Assembly: GCA_964487255.1 (NCBI GenBank)
Contig: CAZAQV010000013.1
Location: forward strand, 62,001-126,000
DNA: 64,000 bases
Direction of reading: 5' to 3'
Origin: CAZAQV01 sp964487255
GTDB lineage: Bacteria > Myxococcota_A > Polyangia > Polyangiales > CAZAQV01
Shown piece after piece: positions 59,685 to 64,000 of this stretch (the first letter of the stretch is position 1; each line of letters begins with the position of its first letter). The translations under genes and the position numbers were made by a program. The notes under the pieces were generated by a model. That model ran no database searches and had not been told where the DNA came from. It was given only the letters and a program-made list of their open reading frames with translations.

Positions 59685-61055
59685 ATGCGGCTGGCTACAA
59701 CGTGGCTTTTGATGGCTGGGCTTGTAAGCACGCTTGGTTGCGGGCGCATCAACTTCGACAAAATCCCCTTTTACGACAATGATGCCGGCAGCGCTTTTGA
59801 CGCTGCCTTTAATGCCCAGCCGCTCGAGACCTGCAATGACGGTTTGCTCAATGACGGCGAGAGCGCGACCGACTGTGGAGGACCCTGCGCAGCGTGTATG
59901 AGCGGACAGCGCTGCAACCAGGCTGACGATTGCCTCCAAGGTGTTTGCAGCAACAACATCTGCCAGGCCGCGAGCTGTGTCGACGGGGTACGCAATGGAG
60001 ACGAGAGCGATATCGACTGCGGCGGAGCGTGCGAGACAAAGTGTGCAGAGAGGCAACGTTGCCAAACCACAGAGGACTGCCAAGCGACGCCCTGCAGCGG
60101 GGGCACCTGCGCTGAACCAAGTTGCATGGACGGGATCAAGAATGGCGACGAGAGCGATATCGATTGCGGCGGAACGTGCGCGGGCTGCATAATTGGTCAA
60201 ATTTGTACCGAACCACTCGATTGTGCGTCCAAGGTCTGCTCATCATCCATGTGCGTGGGCACCAGTTGCGCAAACGGGATACAGGACGCCACCGAAACGG
60301 ATGTCGACTGCGGCGGCGAGGATTGTGCCGGCACCTGTATGACCGGTCAATCGTGCGAAGCCCATAGCGATTGTATGAGCGGTATCTGCGACCTGCAAGG
60401 CACAAGGCGCTGTCTTGCAGCGAGCTGCACGGATGGGGTGAAGAACCAAGACGAGAGCGATATCGACTGCGGGGGAACTTGCGGCGCCATCTGCCAAGTC
60501 GGACAAGCATGCGCTCAGAACACAGATTGCGAAAGCAGCACCTGCTCGGGAGACCAATGCCGCGAAGCGGGCTGTGTCATCCAGGCAACCAGCTTCACGG
60601 CAGGAGAAGCCAACCCAAACAATCCGTGCGAGCACTGTGATCCCTCAAGCGCAACCGATGCGTGGACGCCGCGCCCTGTAGGAAGCGAGTGCGATGACGG
60701 CGCCGCCTGCACAGCAAGCAGCAGCTGCGATGCAACCGCACAGTGCACTGGAACGATAGCTGTAGGTCGCTGCTATATCGAGAATCAGTGTTGGTATCAC
60801 GGCGATTCAAACCCCTCGGTTAGTGTCGAATATTGCAACGCCGAGCTGGACCAAACTTCTTGGTCGGCGCCGAGCTGCAGCGATGGCGTTCTCAACGGAG
60901 ATGAGGAAGGTCCTGACTGTGGAGGCAGCTGCAGCCCTTGCATGACGGAGACTGGCGCATGCATCTCCGACTATCAGTGTGTCACGGGCGGCTGGGGTGC
61001 CCTATCGTGCTGTTCGAAAATGGGGAAATGCACGAAGAATTGGAATAACTGCTAG
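59685..61055 (+). CDS. Cys-rich repeat lipoprotein
   Basis: The 456-residue protein has lipobox LGC near residues 17-19 and five or more repeats of about 45 residues with the core S-C-x-D-G-x-x-N-G-D-E-S-D-I-D-C-G-G-x-C and then a Cys-paired tail (GQ-x-C-x-x-x-x-D-C-x-x-x-x-C). These are typical of myxobacterial surface lipoproteins with many disulfides; Asp-rich turns may bind calcium. A different Cys-rich domain follows and ends in CTKNWNNC. The stop codon TAG belongs to the CTAG end of MITE copy 3, so the original C-terminus might have been longer. Confidence 0.8.
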   Translation: MRLATTWLLMAGLVSTLGCGRINFDKIPFYDNDAGSAFDAAFNAQPLETCNDGLLNDGESATDCGGPCAACMSGQRCNQADDCLQGVCSNNICQAASCVDGVRNGDESDIDCGGACETKCAERQRCQTTEDCQATPCSGGTCAEPSCMDGIKNGDESDIDCGGTCAGCIIGQICTEPLDCASKVCSSSMCVGTSCANGIQDATETDVDCGGEDCAGTCMTGQSCEAHSDCMSGICDLQGTRRCLAASCTDGVKNQDESDIDCGGTCGAICQVGQACAQNTDCESSTCSGDQCREAGCVIQATSFTAGEANPNNPCEHCDPSSATDAWTPRPVGSECDDGAACTASSSCDATAQCTGTIAVGRCYIENQCWYHGDSNPSVSVEYCNAELDQTSWSAPSCSDGVLNGDEEGPDCGGSCSPCMTETGACISDYQCVTGGWGALSCCSKMGKCTKNWNNC

Positions 61056-61215
61056 TGCTCTGACCGGGAGATTGTGAGCCTGGATCGCACAGCAGCGGAG
61101 TGAAATCGTAGGAGAGAAAACGATGGACGTGCAGAGTACATTCGAGTTTGAACGACAACCGAGTTCGCTTTGCTGCGAAGCGACACGGATCAGAACCTCC
61201 TGGTCAGAGCACTAG
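61052..61215. mobile_element. 164-bp MITE, type A, copy 3
   Basis: Identical over 164 bp to the copies at 12117 and 38672, with the same CTAG borders and 19-bp terminal inverted repeats. The left CTAG overlaps codons 456-457 of the Cys-rich lipoprotein gene: the preceding codon is TGC and the TAG becomes the stop. The insertion therefore either created the present end of that gene or landed exactly on an existing stop. Confidence 0.85.
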
Positions 61216-61302
61216 CGCCTCGAGCGAAGCCAACCACGCCGTGCCCGAAGTACCCCGAGAGGAGAAGGTGGCGGGTCGTGGTCGGCCTACAGGAGTGGAG
61301 TT

Positions 61303-61324
61303 GCAGCAGCGAAAAGGCTGCTGC
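61303..61324 (-). terminator. Hairpin after lipoprotein stop
   Basis: GCAGCAGC and GCTGCTGC are perfect 8-bp arms around a 6-base loop (GAAAAG), directly after the stop of the lipoprotein gene ending at 61327 on the minus strand. There is no T-run, so it may be a weak terminator or an mRNA-stabilising 3' hairpin. Confidence 0.4.
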
Positions 61325-61326
61325 GG

Positions 61327-61893
61327 CTATTCAAATGACTCGAAGACGAAGCTCATCTGAAAGTCGGCCTCTTTGTCGCCTTCGGCAAAGGTTGGAACCG
61401 TTGGACCTGAGAGCACCACGTCGAAACTGCCGTTGAAGAGCTTCTCACGGTCTTGGCCTACGATGGTTGAGAAATCAAAGTCCGGCATCAGTTCGACCGT
61501 TCGACTCGAATCGGCGTTCACCGTCGCGCCAGCAACCGGGTAGAGGTTCTTGCTCTCGTTCATCACGAACTGGATATCGATGGCACCCGCATAGACTTCA
61601 CCGATCTTGGTCACGCCTTTGCTCTCGGTTGAAAGCGTAAGTGTCGCCGATAGCAGCTGGATATCGCCAGGGTCACCACCAAGCCGGTCGCGCGTGTCCT
61701 TGATAAAAGCAGCCCACGGGTTGCCGCTCTCTGAAGTTACAGATTTGTCGAGCGTGCCGGTGCCATCCTTGACGTCACCGGACTTGAGCTTGTCGTTGAG
61801 TGCGATAGGTGACGAGGTCGACACGGGGTCAGAACAGGCGCTGAGCGCCGATACGAAGATAGCGAGAGTAAGAAAATAAATAGTACGGTTCAT
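61327..61893 (-). CDS. Putative lipoprotein, unknown
   Basis: The 188-residue protein has a signal peptide MNRTIYFLTLAIFVSALSAC (lipobox LSAC) and then a Ser/Asp/Thr-rich linker. The mature domain (about 65-188) is beta-rich with LLSATLTLSTESKGVTKIGE and IDIQFVMNESKNLYPV, and ends VVLSGPTVPTFAEGDKEADF then QMSFVFESFE. The pattern is that of a small jelly-roll or lipocalin-like fold, but no family is recognised. It reads leftward into a hairpin and MITE copy 3. The bases 61894-61968 upstream hold only its promoter region. Confidence 0.6.
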   Translation of the reverse strand: MNRTIYFLTLAIFVSALSACSDPVSTSSPIALNDKLKSGDVKDGTGTLDKSVTSESGNPWAAFIKDTRDRLGGDPGDIQLLSATLTLSTESKGVTKIGEVYAGAIDIQFVMNESKNLYPVAGATVNADSSRTVELMPDFDFSTIVGQDREKLFNGSFDVVLSGPTVPTFAEGDKEADFQMSFVFESFE

Positions 61894-61968
61894 GGAAGCT
61901 CCTCCTAAGCAATGTCGTTATGACTACCTATTGTACCGACGCATTCAGAAATTTGGCGTACCAATTAC

Positions 61969-62212
61969 CTAGACGCCCCAGATCACAGAGCTAATACCTC
62001 GGGTGCCGAACGGCCCGACATGTCGGCCCGAGGTCGGACCACTTCTTGATGAAATCAGCATGTCGCCAAGCATGCCCAGACAGAAACCGAGCACCGCGCC
62101 AAACGGCGGTCCCCAATGGCTTTCGAGTTTCGCTTGCGGCGCGCGCTCCACCCAGGGGAATCGCAAGACCTGCGGCCGTCGTGTAGACGAGGGCGGTTGT
62201 TAGCTCGTTCAC
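61969..62212 (-). pseudogene. ZIP-family metal transporter remnant with frameshift
   Basis: A leftward frame from GTG at 62212 reads NELTTALVYTTAAGLAIPLG, like the first membrane helix of ZIP permeases. The similarity then passes to another frame, which reads FGAVLGFCLGMLGDMLIS, like the second helix, after a Lys/Glu/His-rich loop. Neither frame alone gives both helices, so one base was lost or gained near 62140-62150. The remaining six helices are missing. It seems a decayed fragment of a metal importer, next to an efflux operon. Confidence 0.4.
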
Positions 62213-62220
62213 CCGTTCAA

Positions 62221-62246
62221 TCTATAAGTTTGCTCGAACTTATAGA
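62221..62246. promoter_or_regulatory. Perfect 10-bp dyad, candidate operator
   Basis: TCTATAAGTT and AACTTATAGA are exact inverted repeats around a 6-base centre (TGCTCG). The dyad lies 36 bases before the ATG at 62282 and 9 bases from the start of the divergent ZIP-like remnant. Size and symmetry fit a TetR-, MarR- or ArsR-type operator controlling the efflux genes to the right. No cognate regulator gene is visible in the window. Confidence 0.5.
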
Positions 62247-62281
62247 ATACTGTGGTACCAATAAGTGTCATAGCGAATCGA

Positions 62282-62635
62282 ATGCCTTTGCGTGTCTCAA
62301 AGTGGCTTTTGCTAGCCCTGGCTTTTGTAGCCTTCCCCGTCGCGCCGGCGCCTAATTCCGGCGCCACGGAACCCGGGTGGACCAACGGAAGCCCGCTCGA
62401 GCACAGCCGGCACGCCCACCTCGTTCAGCTTGGAGAACTCGAGTCCGCTGAAGCCGAAGTGGAGAACGAAGCAGATGATGCTTCTACGCTTGATCTTGAC
62501 TGCACGCTGCAAGATCTCTTCGAGCTCAGGACACACGCCTCACTTGAGCGCACCCGTCTACCGACTCGCGATACGTTGGCGTCTCAATGGACCTTCGTGG
62601 CCAACTTTGCCCGCGGCCCGCCACTGGCATCCTAG
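62282..62635 (+). CDS. Small exported protein upstream of RND operon
   Basis: The 117-residue product begins MPLRVSKWLLLALAFVAFPV, a signal peptide. It is followed by a short Pro/Ser/His region, an acidic helix (GELESAEAEVENEADDASTL) and an ending TFVANFARGPPLAS. No family is recognised. Its place, after the dyad at 62221 and 158 bases before the RND adaptor, suggests a small periplasmic accessory or sensor of the efflux system (compare CzcI-like proteins), but this is only position. The ribosome site is weak. Confidence 0.5.
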   Translation: MPLRVSKWLLLALAFVAFPVAPAPNSGATEPGWTNGSPLEHSRHAHLVQLGELESAEAEVENEADDASTLDLDCTLQDLFELRTHASLERTRLPTRDTLASQWTFVANFARGPPLAS

Positions 62636-62793
62636 CCCCGGAACGATGTGATACCGGGGGCATTCGCCCCTCCTCCGAGCCGACTTTGCCGCGCTGGACT
62701 GCCCCTTGGTGCCTCCAGCGCAACCCTTTCAATTCTCATTTCTGAGGTCACCGCTAAGCGCGCTGGCCCCTTCAAGCCTCCATAAGGTCTGCC

Positions 62794-63912
62794 ATGAATA
62801 GATTTTTTGCAACGCAACACATCCCACTACACCTCGTCGGCCCAGCACTGCTCTTATCCCTCGCGGCCTGCCACCACGAAGAACATGGTCACCACGAGGT
62901 CGGCAAGCTCCAAGTCACCCATCCCGTTCGCATGGACGTTGATCTGACGCGCGAGTACGTCGCGAGAGTTCACGCCATTCAGCACATCGAGCTTCGGGCG
63001 CTCGAAAAAGGCTACATCGAGGGCATCTACGTCGATGAGGGGCAAGCCGTCAAAAAGGGGCAGAAGATGTTCCAGATCATGCCGCTCATCTATCAGGCCG
63101 AGTACGAGAAGGAAAAAGCCGAGGCTGATTTCGCAGACATCGAATACAAGAACACCGAGCTTCTCGCACAGAAGAATGTCGTCTCTCAAAACCAGCTCGC
63201 CATGATGAAGGCCAAGGCCGCCAAAGCTCAGGCCGCACGCGCTCTCGCCAAGGCGCACCGAAGCCTGACCATCATTCGTGCCCCGTTCGACGGGCTGATG
63301 GACCGCTTTCATGTACGCCTGGGCAGTCTTGTAGACGAGGGAGAGTTGGTCACCGCCGTCTCGGACAACAGCAAGCTCTGGATCTACTACAACGTTCCTG
63401 AAGCGGAGTACCTGGACTACAAAATGGAGGAGAAAGCCGCAAAAACCGCGGACGCCACCCTCCCAACCGTCCGCTTCCGCATGGCCAACGGCAAGACCTT
63501 CGACCAACAGGGCGTCGTGGAGACAACGACGGCGGACTTCGACCACGAGACCGGCACCATCGCCTTTCGTGCGACCTTCGAAAACCCGGACGGCCTGTTA
63601 CGACACGGGGAAACAGGCAACATCCTGATGACGACCCCGCTTAAGAATGCGTTGGTCATTCCGCAAAAGTCCACGTACGAAGTCCTCGACAAGCATTTCG
63701 TGTTCATCCTCGACAAGGAGCATAAGATCCGTGCTCGTGAGATCGAAATCGCGGAGGAACTTCCACACCTTTACGTCGTTCGCGAAGGACTAAGCGAACG
63801 GGACAACCTTCTGCTTGAGGGCCTGCGCAAAGTCCGCGACGGGATGAAAATCGAGCCCGACTTCCGAGAGCCAGCCGAAGTGCTCGCGCAGCTCGACGTG
63901 CCGGCTGAGTAG
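62794..63912 (+). CDS. RND efflux periplasmic adaptor (membrane fusion protein)
   Basis: The 372-residue protein has a signal with lipobox LAAC (residues 23-26) followed by a His-rich short segment (HHEEHGHHEVG). The usual adaptor order follows. The first lipoyl half (HIELRALEKGYIEGIYVDEG) leads into a coiled coil (EYEKEKAEADFADIEYKNTE and MMKAKAAKAQAARALAKAHR), then comes the second lipoyl half (IIRAPFDGLMDRFHVRLGS). A beta-barrel domain and the membrane-proximal domain complete it. It links the inner-membrane RND pump to an outer-membrane channel. His residues after the lipid Cys could bind metal. The pump gene starts 8 bases after its stop. Confidence 0.9.
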   Translation: MNRFFATQHIPLHLVGPALLLSLAACHHEEHGHHEVGKLQVTHPVRMDVDLTREYVARVHAIQHIELRALEKGYIEGIYVDEGQAVKKGQKMFQIMPLIYQAEYEKEKAEADFADIEYKNTELLAQKNVVSQNQLAMMKAKAAKAQAARALAKAHRSLTIIRAPFDGLMDRFHVRLGSLVDEGELVTAVSDNSKLWIYYNVPEAEYLDYKMEEKAAKTADATLPTVRFRMANGKTFDQQGVVETTTADFDHETGTIAFRATFENPDGLLRHGETGNILMTTPLKNALVIPQKSTYEVLDKHFVFILDKEHKIRAREIEIAEELPHLYVVREGLSERDNLLLEGLRKVRDGMKIEPDFREPAEVLAQLDVPAE

Positions 63913-63920
63913 GCTCCATC

Positions 63921-64000
63921 ATGTTTACAGTCTTTCTTCGCCGGCCGGTGCTTGCGATCGTCCTATCGATCGCGGGTGTGTTTGCGGGCATCCTCACGAT
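63921..64000 (+). CDS. RND efflux permease (partial, cut by window end)
   Basis: From ATG at 63921 the frame reads MFTVFLRRPVLAIVLSIAGV and then FAGILT before the window ends. This is the typical first cytoplasmic turn and first membrane helix of HAE-1/AcrB-type RND pumps (F-x-x-R-P-V/I-x-A-x-V-L). It follows the adaptor gene by 8 bases and should export drugs or other toxic compounds. Substrate class cannot be judged from 26 residues. Confidence 0.85.
   Translation, partial: MFTVFLRRPVLAIVLSIAGVFAGILT

Noticed and set aside
1..64000. tRNA or rRNA genes
   Set aside because: No cloverleaf with a T-loop GTTCAAAT-like motif or conserved rRNA stretch was noticed on either strand; a covariance-model scan was not possible.

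Overview
The window looks like a chromosomal segment of a GC-rich myxobacterium (phylum Myxococcota). This is inferred from gene content, not from a marker gene. The signs are many predicted lipoproteins whose lipobox Cys is followed by an Asp/Ala-rich linker (4377, 7138, 9944, 10510, 36568, 47005), three adjacent Ser/Thr protein kinases, an FHA protein, a calpain-like protease, RCC1 and kelch propeller lipoproteins, an AgmX/PglI-like C-terminal domain and a dual-HTH DUF4423 protein. No rRNA, tRNA, CRISPR array or replication origin was seen.

Layout. 1-3.6 kb is a decayed accessory patch: a VapB antitoxin remnant, an ORF with an in-frame stop, a pRiA4b ORF-3-like/SEC-C gene pair, a small inverted-repeat element and a truncated SMI1/KNR4 gene. 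3.6-16 kb holds a deaminase, GST, UbiB-like kinase, surface lipoproteins, a DUF4423 regulator, a wax-synthase-like acyltransferase, a thiolase and a universal stress protein. 16-25.5 kb is rich in stress and envelope genes: a baeRF-family protein, zinc-ribbon protein, metallothionein, cardiolipin-synthase-like PLD, calpain-like protease, phosphoesterase, MscS channel, ferritin-like protein, glyoxalase I, GNAT and PhyH dioxygenase. 25.5-30.4 kb is a compact operon: alpha/beta hydrolase, DUF6282 protein, glutamate-symporter-like permease and an exported double nitrilase. 31.6-36.4 kb holds a small-molecule kinase-like protein and three Ser/Thr kinases. 36.5-53.7 kb holds lipases, a di-iron hydroxylase, an AI-2E transporter, OmpA and FHA proteins, an ECF sigma/anti-sigma/outer-membrane operon, an RCC1 lipoprotein, a response regulator, an MBL hydrolase and SixA. 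53.9-59.6 kb is the most interesting metabolic block: C39-like peptidase, RimK-like ATP-grasp ligase, GCS2 ligase and N-formylglutamate amidohydrolase joined by 4-bp overlaps, then a CDGSH-glutamate synthase fusion. 61-64 kb holds lipoproteins, a ZIP-like remnant and the start of an RND efflux operon.

Mobile DNA. Three apparently identical 164-bp non-coding elements with 19-bp terminal inverted repeats lie at 12117, 38672 and 61052. A fourth, 162-bp element of the same design but different sequence lies at 2749. All four are bounded by CTAG. One copy supplies the stop codon of a lipoprotein gene, and the fourth truncates the SMI1-like gene. No transposase is present, so these look like MITEs mobilised from elsewhere.
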